A stretch of 64,000 nt of DNA from Bacteriovoracaceae bacterium UBA3083 (GCA_002366565.1 DFBJ01000013.1:676956-740955), one strand, 5' to 3'. Counted from the first letter of the stretch, positions 36,032 through 44,860 are shown. Program-made: numbers and translations. Notes: generated by a model from the sequence alone, not told the origin.

Positions 36032-36195
36032 TCAATTTCCCCTAAATAGATAATTTATTAAGGAACTCATATCCATAAATTAAGAAGAAATAAAATAGAT
36101 TTTTAAGTATTTAACATAAGTTTAAAAACTTACAGCGACGCATCAAGAAATATTAACAACTTAAGTCATTTACTTACACTGATAATTGTAGAGAT

Positions 36196-36220
36196 AAAAA
36201 AAGGGCCGCAAAATGGCCCT
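36196..36220 (-). terminator. Intrinsic terminator of the acyl-CoA ligase gene
   Basis: Minus strand AGGGCC, a seven-base loop and GGCCCT followed by seven T, starting 8 bp after the stop codon at 36228. Confidence 0.8.
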
Positions 36221-36227
36221 AATTTAT

Positions 36228-37889
36228 TTATGAATCTCTAAGATCTTTTCGAAGGATTTTTCCAACATTTGATTTAGGTAATTCATCCCTAAATTCATAT
36301 ATTTTTGGAACTTTATAGCCGGTGAGATTCTCTTTACAGAATTTTTTTAATTCATCAACTGTAAGTGATTCATCTTTTTTAACAACAAAGAGCTTTACTA
36401 CTTCACCAGACTTTTCATCAGGAGCTCCTACAGCTGCACATTCAAATACTTTTTCATTTGAACAGATTACATCCTCAATTTCATTTGGATAAACATTAAA
36501 ACCAGAAACAAGAATCATATCTTTTTTTCTATCTACAATTTTAAAGAACCCTTCTTCATTCATAACGCCGATATCACCAGACTTAAAGAAACCATCATCA
36601 GTCATTACGTTCTTCGTCTCCTCAGGTCTATTCCAATAACCTTTCATAACCTGAGGTCCTTTAATACAAATCTCACCAATCTCCCCTACAGGTAGAGTTT
36701 TTCCATCATCGTCTTTAATTACAACTTCAGTTGAAGAAACAGGTAAACCGATTGCTCCGTTATAACTTTTTAAGTCTAGTGGATTGATACAAGCTGCCGG
36801 AGAAGTTTCAGTTAATCCGTATGCTTCAATTAAAGGTACACCTGTTACATTTTCCCACTTATCTGCTACTGCTTTTTGTACGGCCATTCCTCCACCAAGA
36901 GTTAGCTTGAGTGAAGAGAAATCAACATCTGCAAAACCTGGAGAATTTAAAAGACCATTAAAAAGAGTATTCACTCCAGTAATTGCTGTGAACTTCCATT
37001 TATTTAATTCTTTAACAAATCCCTTCATATCTCTAGGATTTGTAATCAATACATTAAGAGCTCCTACAGTAGAGAACGTAAAGCAATTAGCTGTTAAACT
37101 AAAGATATGATAAAGAGGAAGAGGAGTGATAATAATTTCTTTTCCATCTTCAGTAACTGGAGATATCCAAGCTTTAGCCTGCATTAAATTGGCAATGATA
37201 TTATTATGAATAAGTTCTGCACCTTTTGATACTCCAGTTGTCCCACCTGTGTATTGAAGAAACGCAGTATCTTCTCTACTTATATCTGGACGAATAAACT
37301 TTGTTTCATCCCCCGACTTTACACACTCTAGAAAATCTTTTGTTCCATTAATATTCCAAGCTGGAACCATTTTTTTAATATTCTTTATAACAAAGTTTAC
37401 TATCATCGATTTTGGAAAATCTAACATGTCCCCAATTTTAGTAGTAAGAACATTTTCAACACCAGTATTTGAAATAACACTTTCAAGTACATGTGCAGAG
37501 TTTTCAAAAATAACAATTGTCTTTGCACCAGAGTCATTAAGTTGATGCTCCAACTCTCTACCTGTATAGAGAGGATTAACATTAACTGCTACCATTCCAG
37601 CTCTTAAGGCCCCAAAAAGAGCTATAGGATATTGGAGAATATTAGGCATCATTATTGCGACTCTATCTCCTTTAGATAAATTTAAATCGTTCTGAAGGTA
37701 AGAAGCAAACTTTCTACTTTGTAAATCTATCTCAGAATAAGTTAACGTTTTACCCATACAATGAAAGGCAGGATTATTCGGAAACTTCGAGAAAGAATCC
37801 TCTAAGATCTCAGGAATAGAATTGTAAATTGATGTATCAATGCTATGTGCTACACCTTCTTGATAATGCTTAAACCATACATGTTCCAT
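36228..37889 (-). CDS. fadD: Long-chain acyl-CoA ligase (AMP-forming)
   Basis: This 553-residue ANL-superfamily enzyme activates fatty acids to acyl-CoA via acyl-AMP. It has the P-loop-like motif QYTGGTTGVSKGAE at about 212-225, YGLTETSPAA (about 345), the hinge region with GDIGVMNEEGFFKIVDRKKDMI (about 440-460), and the C-terminal catalytic Lys region PKSNVGKILRK. Length and motifs fit FadD. It is a single gene with its own terminator and an AGAGGGA ribosome site. Fatty acids freed from prey or the environment are a reasonable substrate (inference). Confidence 0.92.
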   Translation of the reverse strand: MEHVWFKHYQEGVAHSIDTSIYNSIPEILEDSFSKFPNNPAFHCMGKTLTYSEIDLQSRKFASYLQNDLNLSKGDRVAIMMPNILQYPIALFGALRAGMVAVNVNPLYTGRELEHQLNDSGAKTIVIFENSAHVLESVISNTGVENVLTTKIGDMLDFPKSMIVNFVIKNIKKMVPAWNINGTKDFLECVKSGDETKFIRPDISREDTAFLQYTGGTTGVSKGAELIHNNIIANLMQAKAWISPVTEDGKEIIITPLPLYHIFSLTANCFTFSTVGALNVLITNPRDMKGFVKELNKWKFTAITGVNTLFNGLLNSPGFADVDFSSLKLTLGGGMAVQKAVADKWENVTGVPLIEAYGLTETSPAACINPLDLKSYNGAIGLPVSSTEVVIKDDDGKTLPVGEIGEICIKGPQVMKGYWNRPEETKNVMTDDGFFKSGDIGVMNEEGFFKIVDRKKDMILVSGFNVYPNEIEDVICSNEKVFECAAVGAPDEKSGEVVKLFVVKKDESLTVDELKKFCKENLTGYKVPKIYEFRDELPKSNVGKILRKDLRDS

Positions 37890-38115
37890 GAGTCCCTCTA
37901 TATTTAAATTTATCTAATATATTGATTTTATAAAATCTTTCTAAATAAGTAATCTTTGGCAGAATTTTCTTACCTAAGGTATAGGATATTCTAAACTTTT
38001 TTTCTTGCCTACAAAAATCTCAAATGATAAAACTCTCCAACTTTGAAAGGATGTCGTCCTGAATAATGGATATCAGCACTTCATTCTTATAGATTTATTC
38101 TATACACACGCGTTT

Positions 38116-38141
38116 AAGCCTCCGGAATCGGAGGCTTTTTT
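38116..38141 (+). terminator. Orphan plus-strand intrinsic terminator
   Basis: AAGCCTCCG (38116-38124), GAAT loop, CGGAGGCTT (38129-38137), then T-run to 38141. No plus-strand gene lies upstream for several kb (the neighbour fadD runs the other way), so it probably ends a short transcript starting in 37890-38110, or acts as an attenuator-like barrier. Confidence 0.75.
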
Positions 38142-38147
38142 GTTCAC

Positions 38148-38176
38148 TTTACTCAAAAAGAACTGCAGGATAATAT
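38148..38176 (+). promoter_or_regulatory. Promoter of the DUF5522 gene, probably leaderless
   Basis: TTTACT (38148-38153), 17-bp spacer, TAATAT (38171-38176), then 6 nt to the ATG at 38183. The AGGA further upstream would lie before the transcript start. Confidence 0.55.
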
Positions 38177-38182
38177 ATTTCC

Positions 38183-38410
38183 ATGAACGATAAACTGACT
38201 GAAAACGTAGACTACTACCTAAATGAAGAAGGCCTGATGGTCTTTACAGAAATATACCATACTAAAAGAGGCCATTGTTGTCAGAGTGGTTGTGTTCATT
38301 GCCCGTACGATTATAGTAAAAAAGTAGACCCTAGTGTTCCTTCAGAGCTTCAAAGCCCTTGGAAAGAAGATGAAGAAATAGAAATTTACGATGGCCCAAT
38401 TGATGAGTGA
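38183..38410 (+). CDS. DUF5522-type small cysteine-cluster protein
   Basis: This 75-residue protein has a conserved cysteine cluster, HCCQSGCVHCPY (residues about 31-42), typical of the DUF5522 family, and an acidic tail. The CxxxCxxCP spacing suggests metal or iron-sulfur binding; function unknown. Its promoter gives a -10 box 6 nt before the ATG. The end overlaps the GIY-YIG gene tail-to-tail by 25 bp. Confidence 0.75.
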   Translation: MNDKLTENVDYYLNEEGLMVFTEIYHTKRGHCCQSGCVHCPYDYSKKVDPSVPSELQSPWKEDEEIEIYDGPIDE

Positions 38411-38646
38411 ACCAGCTCAATTTTTTTAGCTTTAGACATCTGTTTTATCTCCCACTCTCTTTTTGAAGCAAGGGACCTGTTTTCATGCTCTTCGAGGTAG
38501 ATAATTTTTTTAGGAGTATTTGATCTAAAGAACTTTGCACCTTTCTTACTTGAACAGTGCTCATTAAACCTTCTTTCAACATCTGTAGTGATACCTGTAT
38601 AGAACTTTCCAGAAGTTGTTTCTATAATATAAACAAACCAACTCAT
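38386..38646 (-). CDS. GIY-YIG nuclease-domain protein (YhbQ/UPF0213-like)
   Basis: This 86-residue protein is a single GIY-YIG domain: FVYIIET at residues 4-10 (GIY-equivalent strand), FYTGITTDVERRFNEH with the catalytic Arg/His helix, and the late Glu in REWEIKQMSK. Stand-alone members are thought to be structure-specific DNA nucleases. Its ATG overlaps the end of the AlkC-type gene by 4 bp, placing it third in an operon with a hybrid kinase and a DNA glycosylase. Confidence 0.88.
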   Translation of the reverse strand: MSWFVYIIETTSGKFYTGITTDVERRFNEHCSSKKGAKFFRSNTPKKIIYLEEHENRSLASKREWEIKQMSKAKKIELVHSSIGPS

Positions 38647-39722
38647 ATAACATCAAACCTAACTGTATCTTTCTCAACCCCATTAATTACTATAGTTAAA
38701 AAATGTTCGCCTTTATAGTGCTTACGAGTGGTCATTTCTTTAAAACTTTGTTTCTTATTAAAGAGAATCTCTTCTTTATCATAATCACCTTCAGCTATTT
38801 TAAAAACTTTTGTATTATGACTCCCATTACTTTTTAGATAATGAACTTTGTATTCAATTCTTATTCGAGATGATCTGAGCACTTCCATAGAAAACGTAAA
38901 TTCTAAATTAGATCCTATTTTTACTTTTCTAGTTGTTAATGAAAGGTCCTTCACATTTATATTTTTAGCGTTACTATAGCCAAATATTTTCAAGGCCTGT
39001 GGATTGCCCTCTTTCAATAAAGTCCTAAGACCACGTTTTACAATCCAATCTGTATGCTTACTTTTTCCGTACCATTGCTTAGCTAATCTAAGAGCAAATT
39101 CTGGATGATCTTTACTAATATCATTTAGGTTATTCGCAACACTTTTTCGAACATATAATTCGGGATCATTTTTTAAATTTTCAAGGATTGGAGTTATCAG
39201 TGCAGGACTCTTTTTAAAGTTCTTAAGCGCCATCGCCCATGGCAATCTAGCGCGACATCCTTCGCTAGAAAGTCTTCTTACATGATAATTCTTTGACTTT
39301 GACCAAGAAAGCATCTTTCTCATGACCATAGACTCATTCGCAATAATAAATGGTCTAATTGCAAACTCTGAACTTGAGTACTTAGTAAGTTCTTCAAGAG
39401 CATTTAGAGATAGCTTTAAGTGACACTTATCCATTCCGTATTCTTGAATAAAATTTGGGAAAAAGAGTGCTTCAAATCCACTAAACTTAGGTGCAGACTT
39501 AACAAGTATTTCAACAGCAAGTGAGTATTTATCAGGTAAAGTTCTAAATAAAGCTGTGGTTATTCTCTTCATCCTCATCTTTAACTCTAAACTACTCCAT
39601 TCAGAATCAAAGACAATAGAGAGAAATAATTCGATGTCAAAATCTTTGTAATTTCTCTTAAACTCATTTGCGACATTGAGTAGGTAATTTTCTGTATAGA
39701 CATCTTTTAATAACTTAGTCAT
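38643..39722 (-). CDS. alkC: AlkC-like DNA glycosylase (alkylation repair, HEAT repeats plus Ig-like domain)
   Basis: This protein is 359 residues. Residues about 1-255 are HEAT-like helical repeats of the AlkC/AlkD family, including the family signature VRRLSSEGCRARLPWA (about 148-163) and the DNA-backbone contact helix DWIVKRGLRTLL (about 238-249). Residues about 265-359 form a beta-rich Ig-like domain, which is the hallmark of AlkC as opposed to AlkD. AlkC removes 3-methyladenine-type lesions without flipping the base. It overlaps the hybrid kinase gene by 8 bp upstream and the GIY-YIG gene by 4 bp downstream, so all three are probably coupled. Confidence 0.85.
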   Translation of the reverse strand: MTKLLKDVYTENYLLNVANEFKRNYKDFDIELFLSIVFDSEWSSLELKMRMKRITTALFRTLPDKYSLAVEILVKSAPKFSGFEALFFPNFIQEYGMDKCHLKLSLNALEELTKYSSSEFAIRPFIIANESMVMRKMLSWSKSKNYHVRRLSSEGCRARLPWAMALKNFKKSPALITPILENLKNDPELYVRKSVANNLNDISKDHPEFALRLAKQWYGKSKHTDWIVKRGLRTLLKEGNPQALKIFGYSNAKNINVKDLSLTTRKVKIGSNLEFTFSMEVLRSSRIRIEYKVHYLKSNGSHNTKVFKIAEGDYDKEEILFNKKQSFKEMTTRKHYKGEHFLTIVINGVEKDTVRFDVI

Positions 39723-41487
39723 TACACCTATCTAATACAAGTGAGAATTCATCAATATCTATTGGCTTTTCAATATAGCCATTGAAACCAATGCTAGCCG
39801 CTTTCTTTTTATCCTCTTCCATAACATTAGCCGATAACGCATATATGAGAGGTCTCTTTTCACCTGTCCAATATTTTAAGATTGTCGATGTCGCTTCATA
39901 TCCATCCATAACTGGCATTTGAATATCCATTAGAATTAAATCAAAGTCTTCTTCATTCAATGCTTCAATTGCAAGCTTTCCATTATCCACTATCTTAAAA
40001 TTTATATAACCAATTTTTTGAAGTAGTTTTTTAACAAGTAACTGATTAACCTTATTATCTTCTGCAATTAATATTTTAAAATTTTCTTTTTTCTTATCTT
40101 TGTTATCACTTTTCTTAACACTCATAGAATCTTGTGAATCAACAGGATTAAAAGCAGTGATTGTAAAGGTAAACTTAGACCCTTCACCTTCAATACTAGA
40201 GACTTTTATCTCTCCTCCCATTGCTTCAATAAGATTCTTTGAAATTGTCAGTCCCAGACCAGTTCCACCATACTTTCTTGATGTCGATACATCTGCTTGC
40301 TCGAAGGAATAAAAGAGTCTCTCTTGTGCTTCTTCAGAAATCCCGATTCCTGTGTCCTTAATGGTGAAGTTTAGTTTAACGTGATTACTACTTTTTTCTA
40401 ATAACTCTACATTGACCTCTATACTTCCTTCTTCAGTGAATTTAACAGCATTTCCAATTAGGTTTGTAAGTACCTGCTTAAGCCTCAATGAGTCTCCTGC
40501 AATAATATCTGGAATACTCTCATCCATGTTAAATTTAAGCTTAATTCCTCTAGAAGTAGTTATGTGATCAAATATATGAATTGTAGATAGAACACAATTC
40601 TTCACATTAAAATTTGATTTTACGACACTTAACTTTCCAGCACTGATTTTTGAAAAGTCTAAAATATCATTTATAATTGCAGCTAAACTTTCTCCACACT
40701 CTCTAATATAGCGAACCTGCTCTGTAGCTTCTTTAGAAAGTTTTAAATCGGAAAGTATCCCAGTAAAACCAATAATACCATTTAACGGAGTTCTGATCTC
40801 ATGGCTCATATTTGCAAGAAAATTACTCTTAAGATTTGCAATACTTTCGGCCTTTATTTTTGCTTCAACTAATTTCTTACTTGTGTAATAAGTTAAATAA
40901 AAGACGAAAATAGTAGATAGAAGTAACCCAATATATAGAGCGATTTTTGCTTCATGCTCTGTTTTATAAATTTTCGCAGAAAATTCGTCCTTCAATTTAA
41001 CCTGATTCTCTTTCAACCACTGAAATCCTATTATTGCCTTAGTGTCATCAACCCTTACTCTTTCATCTATCTCAGCAATACTAGCCCCACGACCTTTCAT
41101 TTCACGGGCAATAGAGATCTTATTTTTGTATTCCTTTATTGTGTTATAAATATTATGAACATGAGAGTACTCCATCTTAGTCATAGTAGGATTATTCTCA
41201 ATGTCCCCTAATATCTTAATTGCTAGACCAAGTGATTCATCTGCTTCTCTTGAATAATTCTCATCTCCTCTTAAGATATAGTTTTTAAATGCATGATGAG
41301 CGCCACCAAAACCTAGAGTATCTTTTAGTTCAAGATAAAGAACACCTTTAGAGTCAACGTTCTTAAGGTAAGTTGCCCACTGGTATCTAATATTATCAAT
41401 TTTAACATATTGAATGAATGCTACAGCTGAGAGAAAGATGCAGATTAATAAAGGAACAATCATTAATTTTTGCTGATAGTTTTTCAA
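39715..41487 (-). CDS. Membrane hybrid histidine kinase with receiver
   Basis: This protein is 590 residues. TM1 (about 9-28), a helical periplasmic sensor (about 30-175), TM2 (about 180-202), HisKA with FLANMSHEIRTPLNG, HATPase with QVLTNLIGNAVKF, DTGIGIS and GGTGLGLTIS, then a complete receiver (about 470-588): ILIAEDNKVNQ, LILMDIQMPVMDG with the phospho-Asp, and IEKPI with the Lys. No DNA-binding output. The start is TTG 41487 with a weak ribosome site. It overlaps alkC by 8 bp; association with two DNA-repair-type genes is unusual. Confidence 0.9.
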   Translation of the reverse strand: MKNYQQKLMIVPLLICIFLSAVAFIQYVKIDNIRYQWATYLKNVDSKGVLYLELKDTLGFGGAHHAFKNYILRGDENYSREADESLGLAIKILGDIENNPTMTKMEYSHVHNIYNTIKEYKNKISIAREMKGRGASIAEIDERVRVDDTKAIIGFQWLKENQVKLKDEFSAKIYKTEHEAKIALYIGLLLSTIFVFYLTYYTSKKLVEAKIKAESIANLKSNFLANMSHEIRTPLNGIIGFTGILSDLKLSKEATEQVRYIRECGESLAAIINDILDFSKISAGKLSVVKSNFNVKNCVLSTIHIFDHITTSRGIKLKFNMDESIPDIIAGDSLRLKQVLTNLIGNAVKFTEEGSIEVNVELLEKSSNHVKLNFTIKDTGIGISEEAQERLFYSFEQADVSTSRKYGGTGLGLTISKNLIEAMGGEIKVSSIEGEGSKFTFTITAFNPVDSQDSMSVKKSDNKDKKKENFKILIAEDNKVNQLLVKKLLQKIGYINFKIVDNGKLAIEALNEEDFDLILMDIQMPVMDGYEATSTILKYWTGEKRPLIYALSANVMEEDKKKAASIGFNGYIEKPIDIDEFSLVLDRCND

Positions 41488-41853
41488 AAGATACCCGGGG
41501 CTAATGTTCTAAGAACTTTAGTTTAACACTCTAGAGCAATATAATGGAAGACTTACAATGATTGTTTAATCCTGATTTATATATTTCTTGAGAATAGAAT
41601 AGATTTTAGCCCATATATAAAAATGGCCCCCATTTCTGGGGGCCTATATATTTAAAAGTTGATGAATATGGCCCTCTATTACACTACACAAATAGGAACT
41701 CAACACAACATAGAACCTGCTCCTGAATAAAGGAGCTTGGCCATCCCACCAACTTACTAACTTTTGAATGAGACCTTATAACTCAGACCGTTATGAATCT
41801 CTATAAAAGATTTTATAGTATAAAAAAGTTACATGGATACTAGTAAGAGAGTT
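41488..41853. other. 366-bp intergenic region with stem-loops
   Basis: Contains the terminator at 41614-41644, a second hairpin GCTCCT-loop-AGGAGC at 41719-41736, and about 200 bp between the stop at 41854 and the terminator that could be a long 3' untranslated region or a small RNA. No ORF with a ribosome site seen. Confidence 0.4.
41614..41644 (-). terminator. GC-rich intrinsic terminator
   Basis: Minus strand GGCCCCC, six-base loop, GGGGGCC, then A and TTTTTATATA. Best assigned to transcripts coming from the gene at 41854-42360. Confidence 0.7.
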
Positions 41854-42360
41854 CTATTTGGCAATGATTGCACCCAGAATAGCAGCTCCGGCAGCAAAGA
41901 TTATAGAGTTAGCGGCCTTATCAGAAAGCCTATAGCCTCCTCTTGAGTTCGCAGGGTTCTCACGATCATAATATGGAATATCTGGATCCCTTTGAGAACT
42001 CTCTTCACTTGTAATACCTAGGCTTTTAAGCTCAAAAGAATTTACAGTCTTAATATCGAGAAAATTAACAAACTTACTTGTTTCGTTTACCCTTATATTT
42101 CTTTGTTTAGCAATCGCTTCGATTATATAGATTTTCTGTAAGTTACTTCTTACTGTTTGATTAAGTTTCTTTTCACTTATCCTAACGGGATAGGCATAAG
42201 ACTTTCCTTTTCTATCTTTAATTTTAAAGTAGAGGTCAGTATCTTGTCCTTCAATACCTTTTTTAATAACAAATTTACCTGACAGCTTAAGAACTTCTTC
42301 ATTTTGTCCAAAGGCAATAAGATTAAATAATAGAGAAATTATCACTATAGCTGACTTCAT
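41854..42360 (-). CDS. Exported protein with C-terminal hydrophobic tail, unknown
   Basis: This protein is 168 residues. It has a signal peptide (cleavage near AFG, about residue 18), a basic beta-rich middle (KFVIKKGIEGQD, YPVRISEKKL), a polar linker (DPDIPYYDRENPANSRGGY) and a C-terminal hydrophobic helix (SIIFAAGAAILGAIIAK), which may anchor it to a membrane. Good AAGGAG ribosome site. No family recognised. Confidence 0.7.
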   Translation of the reverse strand: MKSAIVIISLLFNLIAFGQNEEVLKLSGKFVIKKGIEGQDTDLYFKIKDRKGKSYAYPVRISEKKLNQTVRSNLQKIYIIEAIAKQRNIRVNETSKFVNFLDIKTVNSFELKSLGITSEESSQRDPDIPYYDRENPANSRGGYRLSDKAANSIIFAAGAAILGAIIAK

Positions 42361-42504
42361 TACTGCTCCTTAGGTAAGTTACTCAATATATTTTATCTTA
42401 TTTATTGGAAAACAAATAGCCAAAAAAGTGTCTATTTTTTATACGGCCCTGAAAATACTTTATACATCCCCCTCTCTAACAGCCTTTAAATACATATAGA
42501 ATAG

Positions 42505-42521
42505 TTGGCATGTTCATTGCT
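42505..42521 (+). promoter_or_regulatory. Near-consensus sigma-54 (-24/-12) promoter
   Basis: TTGGCATGTTCATTGCT: GG at 42507-42508 and GC at 42519-42520 are exactly 12 bp apart, with TTGGCA and TTGCT blocks as in the RpoN consensus (TGGCAC-N5-TTGCW, one mismatch). Transcription would start near 42532, about 25 bp before the ATG and its GGAGAG. Confidence 0.65.
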
Positions 42522-42557
42522 CTATAAATAGTAGAATAAGCAACTGGAGAGATTACT

Positions 42558-42926
42558 ATGAATACATTAAGAACAGTTTTTTTCACACTACTGACTTTAT
42601 CATTTATGCAGGTAATCCAAGCAAGAGCTGCAGTACATTCTAAGCTAGAATGTCATACTCCAAGAATGAAAAAATCATTTGTTATTTTCAATAATAAGAT
42701 TAGTTTTTTAGAAGAAACTGAAAAAGGAAGAATGGTTGCTTCGGCAAATGCGATGAGAACTAGCTATAAGAAGAATGGATTTACTAAGGTATTAAATTAC
42801 TGGGGCCAAAGGCATGAGATCCATATTGGAAATGTAGATAAGCTATCTGAAATAAATGATTACTTAACAATAAGATCAAATAAAGGACATGAGATCACGT
42901 ACCCCCTTACGTGTTATCAGAAATAG
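42558..42926 (+). CDS. Small secreted protein under a sigma-54-type promoter
   Basis: This protein is 122 residues with a signal peptide (ending QARA, about residue 24) and a small basic mature part with two cysteines (LECHTP near the start, LTCYQK at the end) that could form a disulfide joining the termini. No family recognised. A GGAGAG Shine-Dalgarno precedes the ATG. Control by RpoN would tie it to motility, stress or a specific enhancer-binding protein (inference). Ends at a strong bidirectional terminator. Confidence 0.75.
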   Translation: MNTLRTVFFTLLTLSFMQVIQARAAVHSKLECHTPRMKKSFVIFNNKISFLEETEKGRMVASANAMRTSYKKNGFTKVLNYWGQRHEIHIGNVDKLSEINDYLTIRSNKGHEITYPLTCYQK

Positions 42927-42950
42927 AAAAAGCCCGAAAGGGCTTTTTTT
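42927..42950. terminator. Bidirectional intrinsic terminator, GNRA-type loop
   Basis: AAAAAGCCC, loop GAAA, GGGCTTTTTTT between convergent genes ending at 42926 and 42959. A-run on one side and T-run on the other allow it to work both ways. Confidence 0.9.
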
Positions 42951-42958
42951 GGTCTAAA

Positions 42959-43750
42959 CTATTTATTCCATTTAAACTTATCCATTCCGCCACTTTCTTC
43001 AACTCTTGGGGGAATTTTAAAATTTTCACATCCAGAAATTGGAACAGACTTTTCTCTAACAACTTTTGCAGATCCATTAAGCTCTATAAAGTTAGAGAGT
43101 TTGAACTTTCTCTCCTTATTATAAAAACCTATTTCAATATAATAATCACCTCTAAGCTCTTTTCCACCATTAAGAGAAGTATTTGAGTAGTTAAATTCTT
43201 CAACCCTAACAAGTAGCCTTTCTTCTTCAACAGGAGAAACTGAAATTTTAGACGTAAAAGGCTGCTCATCACCTAGACCTACTTTTTCAATTAGTAAGTC
43301 ATGTTTAAACGCTGGACATGGAAGGTTTGAAAATCTTGTTGAAACAGATGAGGCAGAATAAAGAATTCTAAAGCTGCCTTTTTTAAGTTGATTAATTCTC
43401 ATTGCATTTTTTTGACCAGGGAGAATAATAGGTACATAGAGGTAACCTATTGTTTCATTTCTCATCATCCCTCTTCTTTTAACTTTTATAATCCAACTAT
43501 CAACACCAAATTTATCTACAAGATATCGTAAATCTTTAGTTTCAAATTGAGGAAAAGTAAATGTGACTTGAATTCCTCTAGAGATTTCAATATTTCTTAA
43601 CATTCCAACTTTCCAACTTAAAGTATCGATATCTACGATACTTGACTCTGTTGGCTGGATAGAAACTCTCTCTCCACTATAAGAGACTTCAGACTTCTTC
43701 TGACATGAGAATAGGACTGCAAATAAGAAAACAAAAGAGAGTATTTTCAT
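42959..43750 (-). CDS. Lipoprotein of unknown function
   Basis: This protein is 263 residues. The lipobox is LFSC (Cys16) after a hydrophobic signal, so it is probably lipid-anchored. The mature part is beta-rich (IQVTFTFPQFE, WIIKVKRRGMMRNETIGYLYVP), possibly an Ig- or lipocalin-like sandwich. It has a GGAG Shine-Dalgarno and lies 9 bp after manA in the same direction, possibly cotranscribed. No family recognised. Confidence 0.7.
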   Translation of the reverse strand: MKILSFVFLFAVLFSCQKKSEVSYSGERVSIQPTESSIVDIDTLSWKVGMLRNIEISRGIQVTFTFPQFETKDLRYLVDKFGVDSWIIKVKRRGMMRNETIGYLYVPIILPGQKNAMRINQLKKGSFRILYSASSVSTRFSNLPCPAFKHDLLIEKVGLGDEQPFTSKISVSPVEEERLLVRVEEFNYSNTSLNGGKELRGDYYIEIGFYNKERKFKLSNFIELNGSAKVVREKSVPISGCENFKIPPRVEESGGMDKFKWNK

Positions 43751-43759
43751 TAATTTCTC

Positions 43760-44698
43760 CTACTTAATAATAAGAAAAATTCCCTTTCCAGAAACTTTAA
43801 AATTATTAACATCTTCAAGTGGCATTAATGCTGCTTGATATTGACTTAATAGTTGTTTTTCTGAATTACGTGAAACGCTAATACTTCCCTCTAACACAAG
43901 TATTGAAGCAAATCGCTCTCCGAAGCTAATATCTAAATCAGAATCTTCAGTCTTATTATAACTATAAAGCTCAAAATCATTTAATTCTAAAAGCTTTAAA
44001 TTATTGCTAAATATATCATTCTGTACTTTAAAGTTAAGTCTATGGTTAAACTCTTCATCAAAGCGAATCACATCAAGAGACTTATCAATATGCAACTCTC
44101 TTGCCTCACCATTTTTACCAGACTTATTACCATCCCACAGTCTATTCCAGTCCCACACTCTGTAAGTAATGTCTGAACACTGTTGAACCTCTGCTAAAAA
44201 TACATCCTTACCAATAGCGTGGATAGTTCCCGCAGGCACGTAAAAGAAATCCCCTCTCTTAACAGGATAGAAATTCAAAGAGAGAGAAAGGTCTTCTTTT
44301 TTTTCTAAAGACTCTTTTAGACCTTCTTTGGTGATGCCTTTCTTTAGACCAAGATAAATCCCTGCCCCTTCTTTAGCATCTAGTATAACCCAGCATTCAG
44401 ACTTCCCTTTTGAATTTTCATTCTTAAGCGCGTACTCATCAGCTGGATGAACTTGTACCGATAAGTTTTCAGACGTATCGATAAACTTAACCAGATAAGG
44501 AATTTCTTCCATATTAGATATTTCGCTTAAAAGACCACATTCACTGTTAGATGGACCGTCAGCATGAGCTGACACTTCCCAGGTCTCACCGACAGGATCT
44601 CTATCTGCTGGAACTTCTATATTTTTTAAACGTGAAAGCAACGAGCCTCCCCAAATTTTATGGGAAGCAAATGGTTTCAGTACGATAATTGATTTCAT
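43760..44698 (-). CDS. manA: Mannose-6-phosphate isomerase, class I
   Basis: This is 312 residues from the ATG at 44698, which has AGAGG 7 nt upstream; the longer frame (44746) adds 16 residues with no ribosome site. It interconverts mannose-6-P and fructose-6-P using a zinc ion. Motifs: KPFASHKIWGG near the start, the zinc ligands in SVQVHPADEYA (His) and KSECWVIL (Glu), and VPAGTIHAIG with the third ligand His. Length matches the short Bacillus/Firmicute-type ManA. No polysaccharide genes adjoin it. Confidence 0.92.
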   Translation of the reverse strand: MKSIIVLKPFASHKIWGGSLLSRLKNIEVPADRDPVGETWEVSAHADGPSNSECGLLSEISNMEEIPYLVKFIDTSENLSVQVHPADEYALKNENSKGKSECWVILDAKEGAGIYLGLKKGITKEGLKESLEKKEDLSLSLNFYPVKRGDFFYVPAGTIHAIGKDVFLAEVQQCSDITYRVWDWNRLWDGNKSGKNGEARELHIDKSLDVIRFDEEFNHRLNFKVQNDIFSNNLKLLELNDFELYSYNKTEDSDLDISFGERFASILVLEGSISVSRNSEKQLLSQYQAALMPLEDVNNFKVSGKGIFLIIK

Positions 44699-44848
44699 TT
44701 TATAACCTCTTAATTTTATAATACTGATAACATGTTTTATTGTCACTTTTAGCCGCTATATTTTATGATTCTTTACATAAATTTAACCTTAAGGACCTGA
44801 AAATAGGTTTATTCTTAATCTCTTCACTTTTTATTACAATTCACGAGT

Positions 44849-44854
44849 TAGAAT
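44849..44854 (+). promoter_or_regulatory. -10 box 6 nt before an ATG (probable leaderless mRNA)
   Basis: TAGAAT (one mismatch from TATAAT), then 6 nt, then the ATG at 44861. No Shine-Dalgarno and no clear -35. Confidence 0.4.
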
Positions 44855-44860
44855 ATAGAC

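Noticed and set aside
39826..39838. GCCGATAA, a perfect flagellar-sigma -10 box
   Set aside because: It lies inside the hybrid kinase coding sequence with no plus-strand gene downstream.
41858..41873. TTGGCA...TTGCA on the plus strand as a sigma-54 site
   Set aside because: The GG and GC are only 10 bp apart (12 needed) and the sequence is inside a coding region.
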